In this document: piece by piece, positions 30,039 to 37,528 of the stretch
Numbering within the stretch: position 1 is the first letter of the stretch
How the letters are laid out: each line of letters begins with the position of its first letter
DNA from: Xenophilus azovorans DSM 13620
GTDB taxonomy: Bacteria > Pseudomonadota > Gammaproteobacteria > Burkholderiales > Burkholderiaceae_C
Assembly: GCF_000745855.1 (NCBI RefSeq)
Contig: NZ_JQKD01000011.1
Location: 62,001 to 126,000, forward strand
Length of the DNA: 64,000 bases
Direction: 5' to 3'
Made by a program: the position numbers and the translations under genes
The notes under the pieces: model-generated
Database searches by the model: none
Told to the model about the DNA's origin: nothing
The model's input: the letters and a program-made list of their open reading frames with translations, nothing else

Positions 30039-30857
30039 ATGCTGATGTACCCGCAGTTCAACCCCGTGGCCCTGCAACTGGGCCCGGTCGCCATCCACTG
30101 GTATGGCCTGACCTACCTGGCCGCCTTCGGCCTCTTTTTCTTCCTCGCCACGCGCCGGCTGCGGCACGAGCCCTTCCGCTCGGTGGCGGGCGAGGGCGCC
30201 TGGTCGCGCAAGGACGTGGAGGACATGCTCTTCCTCGGGGTCATGGGCGTCATCGTGGGCGGGCGGCTGGGGTACTGCCTGTTCTACAAGCCCGGCCACT
30301 ACCTCACGCACCCGCTGGAGATCCTGATGGTCTGGCAGGGCGGCATGAGCTTCCACGGCGGGCTGCTGGGCGTGATCGGCTCGATGGTGTGGTTCGCCCG
30401 CTCGCGCGGCAAGCCCTTCTGGCAGGTGATGGACTTCGTCGCGCCCTGCGTGCCCACCGGGCTGGCCGCGGGGCGCATCGGCAACTTCATCAACGGCGAG
30501 CTGTGGGGCCGCTTCGCCAGCCCCGACCTGCCGTGGGGCATGGTCTTCCCGCAAAGCGGCTCGATGCTGCCGCGCCATCCCTCGCAGATCTACCAGTTCC
30601 TGCTCGAGGGGCTGCTGCTGTTCGTGATCCTGTGGCTCTATGCCCGCAAGGAGCGGCGCGAGCGCCGCGTGTCGGCCGTGTTCCTGATCGGCTACGGCGC
30701 GATGCGCTTCATCGCCGAGTACTTCCGCGAGCCCGACGACTTCCTCGGCCTGCTGGCGCTGAACATGAGCATGGGGCAGTGGCTGTGCGTGCCGATGATC
30801 CTGTTCGGTATCTGGCTGTACGCCACCGCGCCGCGCGGGCAGCGCGCGGCGGCCTGA
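30039..30857 (+). CDS. lgt: Prolipoprotein diacylglyceryl transferase
   Basis: The protein has 272 residues and seven membrane helices. It attaches diacylglycerol to the lipobox cysteine of lipoproteins at the inner membrane. The Lgt signature [18 protein letters not shown] is near residues 143-160, and the essential HGG (FHGGLLGVI) is near 107. A second ATG lies 6 bp downstream. Its stop TGA abuts the stop of the next, convergent gene (shared TGATCA), so the two have no spacer. Confidence 0.95.
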   Translation: MLMYPQFNPVALQLGPVAIHWYGLTYLAAFGLFFFLATRRLRHEPFRSVAGEGAWSRKDVEDMLFLGVMGVIVGGRLGYCLFYKPGHYLTHPLEILMVWQGGMSFHGGLLGVIGSMVWFARSRGKPFWQVMDFVAPCVPTGLAAGRIGNFINGELWGRFASPDLPWGMVFPQSGSMLPRHPSQIYQFLLEGLLLFVILWLYARKERRERRVSAVFLIGYGAMRFIAEYFREPDDFLGLLALNMSMGQWLCVPMILFGIWLYATAPRGQRAAA

Positions 30858-31787
30858 TCAGCCGGGCAGGCCGGCGAGCGTCCGTTCGCTCGCGAAGCGT
30901 CGCGCCTGGCCCGTCACCGGGTCGGTGAAGGCCAGTTCTCTTGCCAGCAACTGCAGCGGCCGGTTGAAATCGTCCGCACCTTCGGGCCGCAGCACGGGGT
31001 AGATGCCGTCGCCCACGATCGGCACGCCCAGCGCGTGGCAGTGGGCGCGCAACTGGTGCTTGCGTCCGGTGCGCGGCGCGAGGGCCAGGCGGGCGAAGCG
31101 CTCGCCGGCGTCGAGCAACTCGATGGCCGTCTCGCTGTTGGGCTCGCCCGGCACGTCCTCCGAGCGCATGAAGACCGGCATCAGCCGGCTGCGGTGGACG
31201 GCGGGCAGGGGCCGGGGCGGCGGCCAGTGGACGACGGCCTCGTAGCGCTTGGCCACCGCACGCTGCTCGAACAGGCGCTGGTAGGCGCCGCGCGTGGCGG
31301 GCTGCACGCTGAAGACGACCAGGCCCGCCGTCTCGCGGTCGATGCGGTGGATGGGCACCAGCGTGTCCAGCCCCAGGCGGCGCTTCAGGCGGGCCAGCAG
31401 CGTCTCGCGCACGTGGCGGCCGGAGGGCGTGACGGGCAGGAAGTGCGGCTTGTCGGCCACCACCAGCAGTTCGTCCTGGAAGACGATGCGCTCCTCGAAG
31501 GGGATGCGCGGCTCGTCGGGCCACTCGCGGTAGTACCAGACGCGCAGGTCTTTCTCGTAGGCGCGCCCGGGGGTGAGCGGGTGGCCGGCGCCGTCCACCA
31601 CCCGGCCGGCGGCCATGCGCTCGCACCAGTCCTGCCGCGCCACCATCGCGAAGCGCTCGCACAGGAAGTCCAGCACCGTCGCCCAGGGGCCGGGCGGCAG
31701 CGCCACGCAGCTGGCGCCCACGCCGTCGCGCATCGGCAGGGGGCGCGGCTGGCGGGCGCGGCGGGTGCTCTGGGCGCTGCGGGACAT
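30858..31787 (-). CDS. RluA-family pseudouridine synthase
   Basis: The protein has 309 residues from ATG 31787. An S4-like segment lies in the first 100 residues, then the catalytic HRIDRETAGLVVFS motif at about 161-174 with its essential Asp. RTGRKHQLRAHC and IVGDGIYP follow, as in RluA/RluC/TruC enzymes. An RNA target cannot be named. A longer frame to 31946 overlaps the mat promoter region and is rejected. Confidence 0.88.
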   Translation of the reverse strand: MSRSAQSTRRARQPRPLPMRDGVGASCVALPPGPWATVLDFLCERFAMVARQDWCERMAAGRVVDGAGHPLTPGRAYEKDLRVWYYREWPDEPRIPFEERIVFQDELLVVADKPHFLPVTPSGRHVRETLLARLKRRLGLDTLVPIHRIDRETAGLVVFSVQPATRGAYQRLFEQRAVAKRYEAVVHWPPPRPLPAVHRSRLMPVFMRSEDVPGEPNSETAIELLDAGERFARLALAPRTGRKHQLRAHCHALGVPIVGDGIYPVLRPEGADDFNRPLQLLARELAFTDPVTGQARRFASERTLAGLPG

Positions 31788-31856
31788 GCGAGGCGGGGAG
31801 GGGAATGGCGTGGAGGGAAACCGACTGTAAAGGGGCTTTTTCTGCCGCCGACCGCA

Positions 31857-31897
31857 TTGCGCGATGCTGCGCAGCCTCTCATAATTACGCGTAATTA
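31857..31897 (+). promoter_or_regulatory. matR promoter with overlapping 16-bp palindromic operator
   Basis: TTGCGC (31857-31862), a 17-bp spacer and CATAAT (31880-31885) form a sigma-70 promoter. The perfect palindrome TAATTACGCGTAATTA (31882-31897) overlaps the -10 element and start site. It is the only strongly AT-rich dyad in this stretch and is placed as a GntR/FadR-type repressor site, most likely for MatR itself. Confidence 0.7.
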
Positions 31898-31984
31898 CTC
31901 CGACCTCGCCGTTTCCCGCTTCCTTCCCCGATTCCCGCTGCCCCACCCGTCCGACGTTCTACCGCCCACCCGCCCTCCGCCGCG

Positions 31985-32647
31985 ATGAGCATCGTCCCCC
32001 ACTCCCTGCACGACGAGGTGGCCCACCGGCTGCGCGAGGAGATCTTCGACGGCGATCTGGCGCCCGGCAGCTTCCTGGACGAGGCGGCGCTGTGCGCGCG
32101 GCTGCAGATCTCGCGCACGCCGCTGCGCGAGGCGTTGAAGGTGCTGACGGCCGAGGGCCTGCTGCGCCACGAGCCGCGCCGCGGCTGCTTCGTCGCCGAG
32201 GTGACGGACAAGGACCTGGACGACATCTTCCCCGTCATCGCGCTGCTGGAAGGGCGCTGCGCCTTCGAGGCGGCGCGCAACGCCACCGACGCGGAGCTGG
32301 ACGCCCTCGAGGCCATGCACCAGCGGCTGGCGCGCTGCGCCAAGGCGCGCCGCATCAACGACTACTACGCCGCCAACTACGCCATCCACGAGGCCATCAT
32401 CGCGATGGCAGACAACCGCTGGCTGGCGCAGGTGATCGGCGACCTGCGCAAGATCCTCAAGCTGGCGCGCCTGCAGACGCTGCAGGTGCCGGGCCGGCTG
32501 GAGCAGAGCCTGTCGGAGCACCTGGCCGTGTTCGCCGCCCTGAAGGCGCGCGACAGCGAGGGCGCCGACGCCGCCATGCGCACCCACCTGCAGCGCCAGC
32601 GCGAGGCGCTGCGCACCCTGGCCAAGAACCCCCGACCGAGATTTTGA
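31985..32647 (+). CDS. matR: GntR-family regulator of the malonate operon (MatR-like)
   Basis: The protein has 220 residues. The N-terminal winged helix (about 8-70) contains LCARLQISRTPLREALKVL, and the C-terminal all-helical FCD effector domain spans about 80-205 with metal-binding type Asp/His residues. Malonate operons are typically led by such a regulator. It is the first gene, only 2 bp before matA. Autoregulation through the palindrome at 31882-31897 is inferred. Confidence 0.85.
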   Translation: MSIVPHSLHDEVAHRLREEIFDGDLAPGSFLDEAALCARLQISRTPLREALKVLTAEGLLRHEPRRGCFVAEVTDKDLDDIFPVIALLEGRCAFEAARNATDAELDALEAMHQRLARCAKARRINDYYAANYAIHEAIIAMADNRWLAQVIGDLRKILKLARLQTLQVPGRLEQSLSEHLAVFAALKARDSEGADAAMRTHLQRQREALRTLAKNPRPRF

Positions 32648-32649
32648 AC

Positions 32650-34125
32650 ATGACGCCTCCCGAATGGATCCAGCGCGGCGTGTCGCTGCTCAAGCCTTCC
32701 GAGAAGAACGCGGACGCCGCGGCACGCCCCGCGCGCGCGCCGGCCGCGAAGAAGCCCGCGGCCGACGCGCGCGCGCCGCGCACCCTGGCCGAGCGGCTGG
32801 AGGCGACCCTGCGCCGCCACGGCGAGGCGATGGCGCCGCGTACGCTGCGCAAGGCGCTGGAGGACCTGCAGGCGGTGGTCGACCCGCGCGTGAGCGAGGT
32901 CGAGGCCGGCCGGCGCGCGCACGACATCGCGCTCTGGTACGCGCAGCTGCCGCGCGAGGAGCGGCGCGACGTCTGGCTGCTGATGAACGAGTGCTTCGCG
33001 CCCGACGCCGCGAAGCTCAAGGCCGCGCACGCGCAGTTCGAGTCGGCGGCGACCGGCTCGGCCGAGCACGGCCAGGCCGAGGTGCGGCTGCGCCGCGCGC
33101 TGGTCTCGCCACGTGCGCGGCTGCTGCAGCGCTTCGCCATCCACCCGGAGGGCCTGCGCTTCCTGGTCGAGCTGCGCGCCGAGCTGCTGGCGGAGCTGAA
33201 GAAGGACCGCCGCCTGCTCGCGCTCGACGCCGAGCTGGAGCAGCTGTTCTCGACCTGGTTCGACGTGGCCTTCCTCGAGCTGCAGCGCATCAGCTGGGAC
33301 TCGCCCGCCTCGCTGATCGAGCGGCTGATCGAGTACGAGGCGGTGCACGACATCAAGAGCTGGTCGGACGTGAAGAACCGGCTGGACGAGCGCGACCGGC
33401 GCTGCTACGGCTTCTTCCATCCGCGCATGCCGGGCGTGCCGCTGATCTTCGTGGAGGTGGCGCTGACGCAGGCCATCAGCGACAGCATCACGCCGCTGCT
33501 GGACGAGTCGGCCAAGCCGGGCGCCGAGAAGGCCGGCACGGCGATCTTCTATTCGATCAGCAGCACGCAGGCCGGCCTGCGCGGCGTGAGCTTCGGCGAC
33601 TCGCTCATCAAGCGCGTGGTGGAGACGCTGCGCGAGGAATTCCCCAAGCTCAAGACCTTCGCCACGCTCTCGCCCATCCCCGGCCTGCGGCAGTGGGTGG
33701 GGCAGAACGCGGCGACGCTGCTGCCGCGCCTGCCCGAGAAGCAGGCCGAGGCGCTGGGCCGCGCGCTGGGCGCGCTGCCGCCCACGGCCGACCGCCTGCT
33801 GCCGGCGCTGGACGAGGCGCTGGCGATGACGCCGCGCTCGCCGCTGCGCCAGGTGCTGACGCAGTTCGCCGCCGAGTACCTGGGGCGCGCGCTCGTCGAC
33901 GGCCGCCCCGTGGACGCGGTGGCGCGCTTCCACCTGGGCAACGGCGCGCGGGTGGAGCGGCTGAACTGGGCCGCCGACCCGTCGCCCAAGGGCGTGAAGC
34001 AGTCCTGGGGCCTGATGGTCAACTACCTGTACGACCTCAAGCGGCTGGACAAGCACCGCGAAATGCTGGCCGGCGGGCGGATTCCCGTCTCCGGGGACGT
34101 GGAAGCCCTGATGCTCAAGACCTGA
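32650..34125 (+). CDS. matA: Malonyl-CoA decarboxylase
   Basis: The protein has 491 residues. It converts malonyl-CoA to acetyl-CoA and CO2. FFHPRMPGVPLIFVEVAL near residues 258-275, the IFYSISSTQAGLRG segment and FATLSPIPGL are conserved blocks of this family, with the catalytic His and Ser regions intact. The N-terminal 45 residues are Ala/Lys/Pro-rich. It starts 2 bp after matR, indicating translational coupling. The symbol follows the rhizobial mat operon. Confidence 0.93.
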   Translation: MTPPEWIQRGVSLLKPSEKNADAAARPARAPAAKKPAADARAPRTLAERLEATLRRHGEAMAPRTLRKALEDLQAVVDPRVSEVEAGRRAHDIALWYAQLPREERRDVWLLMNECFAPDAAKLKAAHAQFESAATGSAEHGQAEVRLRRALVSPRARLLQRFAIHPEGLRFLVELRAELLAELKKDRRLLALDAELEQLFSTWFDVAFLELQRISWDSPASLIERLIEYEAVHDIKSWSDVKNRLDERDRRCYGFFHPRMPGVPLIFVEVALTQAISDSITPLLDESAKPGAEKAGTAIFYSISSTQAGLRGVSFGDSLIKRVVETLREEFPKLKTFATLSPIPGLRQWVGQNAATLLPRLPEKQAEALGRALGALPPTADRLLPALDEALAMTPRSPLRQVLTQFAAEYLGRALVDGRPVDAVARFHLGNGARVERLNWAADPSPKGVKQSWGLMVNYLYDLKRLDKHREMLAGGRIPVSGDVEALMLKT

Positions 34126-34207
34126 AACAGCCTTCACCATTCCGGGCCGACCTCATCGACACGGACGCCGAAGGCCCCGGCGTCGCCACTACAGGAGACA
34201 AGAGACC

Positions 34208-35194
34208 ATGATCCATGACATGCAACGGCGCGACATGCTGCGCCTGGCGGCCGCGGGCGCCGCCCTGGCCGGCTTCGGGGCACGCGCCGACGCCAACTGG
34301 CCCTCCAAGCCGGTGACGCTGGTGGTGCCGTTTCCGGCCGGCGGCGGCACGGACGCCTTCGCGCGGCCGCTCGCCGCCCAGTTCTCCAAGGCCACCGGCC
34401 AGACGCTGGTGATCGACAACCGCGGCGGCGCCGGCGGGACCGTGGGCGCCAGCATCGCCGCCAAGGCGCAGCCGGACGGCTACACGCTGTTCATGGGCGC
34501 GGTGCACCATGCCATCGCGCCGTCCATCTATCCCAGGCTGGACTACGACATCGAGAAGGACTTCGTGCCCATCATGCTGCTGGCGAACGTGCCGCAGGTG
34601 GTGGTGGTCAACCCGCGCCGCGTCACGCAGAACACGCTGCAGGAGTTCGTCGCCTACGCCAAGAAGAACCCCGGCAAGCTCAACTACGCCAGCGCCGGCG
34701 CCGGCACCTCGCACCACCTGGCGGGCGAGCTGTTCAAGCTGCAGACGGGCACCTTCATCACCCACATCCCGTACCGCGGCGCCGGGCCGATGCTGCAGGA
34801 CCTGATCGCCGGCAACGTGGACTGCGGCTTCGACGGCCTGGGCTCCTCGGCCCAGCACATCAAGGCCGGGCGCATCAAGGCGCTGATGGTCGCCGGCAGC
34901 CAGCGCAACCCGGCCTTCCCCGACGTGCCCTGCGCCAGCGAGGTGGGCCTGCCGGACTACACCGTCACCACCTGGTACGGCCTGTGGGCGCCCAAGGGCA
35001 CGCCGCCCGAGGCGGTGGCGCGCATCACCGAGAGCATGCGCAAGGCCCTGGCGACGGACGAGACGCGCACCATCTGGACCAGCAACGGCTCGGAGATCCC
35101 GAACCTCACCGGCGCGGCCTACGGCCAGTTCGTCGGCAGCGAAGTCCGCCGCTGGGCAGGGGTCGTCAAGGCCTCGGGGGCCAAACTGGAGTAG
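34208..35194 (+). CDS. Bug-family receptor within the malonate operon
   Basis: The protein has 328 residues. A twin-arginine-like start (MQRRDMLRLAAAGAALAGF) or ordinary signal precedes about residue 28. WPSKPVTLVVPFPAGGGTDAFARP and IDNRGGAGGTVGASIAAKAQPDGYT blocks identify Bug (quoted in short pieces). In rhizobia this slot is filled by the MatC dicarboxylate carrier. A malonate receptor role is inferred from position; the membrane partners are not in the window. Confidence 0.88.
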   Translation: MIHDMQRRDMLRLAAAGAALAGFGARADANWPSKPVTLVVPFPAGGGTDAFARPLAAQFSKATGQTLVIDNRGGAGGTVGASIAAKAQPDGYTLFMGAVHHAIAPSIYPRLDYDIEKDFVPIMLLANVPQVVVVNPRRVTQNTLQEFVAYAKKNPGKLNYASAGAGTSHHLAGELFKLQTGTFITHIPYRGAGPMLQDLIAGNVDCGFDGLGSSAQHIKAGRIKALMVAGSQRNPAFPDVPCASEVGLPDYTVTTWYGLWAPKGTPPEAVARITESMRKALATDETRTIWTSNGSEIPNLTGAAYGQFVGSEVRRWAGVVKASGAKLE

Positions 35195-35275
35195 AACCGG
35201 CCCTTCGCCGCCATCCGCAGAAAAAGAACCGCCGCCGCCTCCGGGCGGCGGCCTGCCATTTCGCAGCAGCACACC

Positions 35276-36820
35276 ATGAGCCCGACTTCCTCCTCCGCCA
35301 ACGCCAACCTCTTCGCCGCCCTGCGCGCGGCCTTCCCGCACGACCTGGACGCCATTGCCGTGGAGACGGACGACGGCCTGGCCTATTCCTGGCGCGACCT
35401 GGACCGAGCCAGCGCCATGATCGCCAACCTGCTGGTCGCCCTGAAGCTCAAGGAGGGCGCGCGCATCGCGGTGCAGGTGGAGAAGTCGGTCGAGGCCATG
35501 CTGCTGTACCTGGCCACGCTGCGGGCGGGCTACGTCTTCCTGCCGCTGAACACGGCCTACCAGAGCGCGGAGATCGAGTACTTCGTCACCAACGCCGAGC
35601 CCGAGGTGGTGGTGTGCACCAGCCGCAATGCGCCCTGGGTCGGGCCCATCGCGCAGAAGGCGAAGACCCGGCACGTCTTCACCCTGGACGACGACCGCAC
35701 CGGCACGCTGCTGGAGATGGCCGCCCAGTGCAGCGACGAGCACCGCATCGCGGTGAAGAAGCCCGACGACCTGGCCGCCATCCTCTACACCAGCGGCACC
35801 ACCGGCCGCAGCAAGGGCGCGATGCTCACGCACCGCAACCTGCTGTCCAACGCCGAGGTGCTGAAGGACTACTGGGGCTGGACCCACGGCGACGTGCTGC
35901 TGCACGCGCTGCCCATCTTCCACGTGCACGGCCTGTTCGTCGCCATCCACGGTGCGCTGCTCAACGGCAGCAAGATGATCTGGTTCGCGAAGTTCGACCC
36001 GAAGCGCGTCATCGCCCGCATGCCGGAGGCGACCGTGTTCATGGGCGTGCCCACGCTGTACGTGCGCATGTTGGCCGAGCCCACGCTCACGCACAAGCAG
36101 TGCGAGGACATGCGCCTGTTCATCTCCGGCTCGGCGCCGCTGCTGATCGAGACCTTCACCGAGTGGCAGCAGCGCACCGGCCACACCATCCTGGAGCGCT
36201 ACGGCATGAGCGAGACCATCATGCTCACCTCCAATCCCTACACCTCGGTGCAGGGCGCGCGGCGCGGCGGCACGGTGGGCTTCCCGCTGCCGGGCGTGAG
36301 CCTGCGCGTGCGGGACGACCAGGGCGGGGAGTGCGCCACCGACGAGATCGGCAACATCGAGGTCAGCGGCCCCAACGTCTTCGCCGGCTACTGGCGCATG
36401 CCGGAGAAGACCAAGGAGGAGTTCACCGCCGACGGCTACTTCCGCACCGGCGACGTGGGCAAGGTCGACGGCCTGGGCTACGTCACCATCGTCGGCCGCA
36501 GCAAGGACCTGATCATCAGCGGCGGCTACAACGTCTACCCGGCCGAGATCGAGGGCTACATCAACGAGCTGCCCGGCGTGGCCGAGAGCGCGCTGGTGGG
36601 CGTGCCGCACCCGGATTTCGGCGAGGTGGGCATCGCCATCGTCGTGCCGCGGGCCGGCGCCACGCTGGACGCCGAGGCCATCGTGGCCGAACTCAAGGGC
36701 AAGCTGGCCAACTTCAAGATCCCCAAGCGCTGCTTCGTGGCGGAAGACCTGCCGCGCAACACCATGGGCAAGGTGCAGAAGGCGCTGCTGCGGGGGCAGT
36801 ACAAGAACCTGTTCGGCTGA
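35276..36820 (+). CDS. matB: Malonyl-CoA synthetase
   Basis: The protein has 514 residues. It is an ANL-family ligase: ILYTSGTTGRSKGAM near residues 164-178, ERYGMSET near 310, YFRTGDVG near 387 and the C-terminal catalytic Lys in NTMGKVQK near 501. It makes malonyl-CoA, which MatA then decarboxylates. Substrate choice is inferred from the operon. An 81-bp gap follows the Bug gene. Confidence 0.92.
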   Translation: MSPTSSSANANLFAALRAAFPHDLDAIAVETDDGLAYSWRDLDRASAMIANLLVALKLKEGARIAVQVEKSVEAMLLYLATLRAGYVFLPLNTAYQSAEIEYFVTNAEPEVVVCTSRNAPWVGPIAQKAKTRHVFTLDDDRTGTLLEMAAQCSDEHRIAVKKPDDLAAILYTSGTTGRSKGAMLTHRNLLSNAEVLKDYWGWTHGDVLLHALPIFHVHGLFVAIHGALLNGSKMIWFAKFDPKRVIARMPEATVFMGVPTLYVRMLAEPTLTHKQCEDMRLFISGSAPLLIETFTEWQQRTGHTILERYGMSETIMLTSNPYTSVQGARRGGTVGFPLPGVSLRVRDDQGGECATDEIGNIEVSGPNVFAGYWRMPEKTKEEFTADGYFRTGDVGKVDGLGYVTIVGRSKDLIISGGYNVYPAEIEGYINELPGVAESALVGVPHPDFGEVGIAIVVPRAGATLDAEAIVAELKGKLANFKIPKRCFVAEDLPRNTMGKVQKALLRGQYKNLFG

Positions 36821-36854
36821 CCTGCCGCCGCCCTGCCCGCGGCGGGGCGGCAGG
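36821..36854. terminator. GC-rich hairpin between convergent matB and uspA
   Basis: CCTGCCGCC (36821-36829) pairs with GGCGGCAGG (36846-36854), directly after the matB stop. No T run is present on either side. It is probably a shared, rho-assisted end. Confidence 0.45.
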
Positions 36855-36862
36855 GGGCGGGC

Positions 36863-37288
36863 TCACTGCACCAGCAGCACCGACATGCCCGCCTCGGCGA
36901 TCACCTTGGTCGCCACCGAGCCCATCAGCGCCCGGCCGATCGTGCCGTGGCCGTGGGTGCCCATGACGATGAGGCCGGCGCCGGCCTCCTTGGCTGCGCG
37001 CACGATCTCCTCCGCCGCGCGGCCGTGCCGCGCCAGGACCTGGTAGCCGGCGATGCCGTGGCCGTCGAGGATGGCCTTGACCGGGTCGATCACCTTGGCC
37101 GATTCCTCGGCGTAGTACTCGTCCAGCGTGCTCTTGCTGATGTGGCGCGCCACGTGGCCGGGGATGCCGGCGCACACGTTCAGCACGACCAGCTCGTTGC
37201 CGTCCACGAACATGCCGCGGTGGCCGGCCAGGTAGTCGATGGCCTTGCGGGTGAAGGGGCTGCCGTCGACGGCGATGAGGATCTTCAT
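36863..37288 (-). CDS. Universal stress protein (UspA family)
   Basis: The protein has 141 residues, a single Usp domain. The ATP-binding loop GTHGHGTIGRALMGS at about 112-126 follows the G-x2-G-x9-G-S/T pattern, with D8 (VDGSP) at the start. AAGGAG precedes the ATG. An FNR box lies 190 bp upstream and a TAAGCT -10-like element on this strand is at about the right distance from it. Anaerobic or low-oxygen induction is therefore plausible, as for other FNR-linked Usp proteins. Confidence 0.92.
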   Translation of the reverse strand: MKILIAVDGSPFTRKAIDYLAGHRGMFVDGNELVVLNVCAGIPGHVARHISKSTLDEYYAEESAKVIDPVKAILDGHGIAGYQVLARHGRAAEEIVRAAKEAGAGLIVMGTHGHGTIGRALMGSVATKVIAEAGMSVLLVQ

Positions 37289-37478
37289 GCGGTATCTCCT
37301 TGGGAGGAATGAGAAGGTATTCAGGGCAGGGCGGCGCGTCCTGCCGCCACGGTTGCGTTTGTAGCCGTGCCGGCACCGGGCGGCGCGCATGCTGCGGCGT
37401 CGCGTGGGGTTGTTGCCCGGTGCAGCAAGGCCGCGGGTGAACGGCGGTGCCAGCTTAGTGTGCCCGTCTGCCGGCGGA

Positions 37479-37492
37479 TTGACGCAGGTCAA
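37479..37492. promoter_or_regulatory. FNR box between uspA and ccoI
   Basis: TTGACGCAGGTCAA fits the TTGAY-N4-GTCAA pattern shared by all three FNR boxes in this window. It is 37 bp before the ccoI ATG and 191 bp before uspA. It may serve both divergent genes; for ccoI the transcript would start very close to, or at, the ATG. Confidence 0.8.
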
Positions 37493-37528
37493 GACTGTTC
37501 GCCGCTGCCCGGCGCACCATGGGCGCCC

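Noticed and set aside
27064-30045. 993-codon plus-strand frame covering bfr, LysR and SDR genes
   Set aside because: It is an out-of-frame shadow made possible by high GC. The genes beneath it have clear family motifs in other frames.
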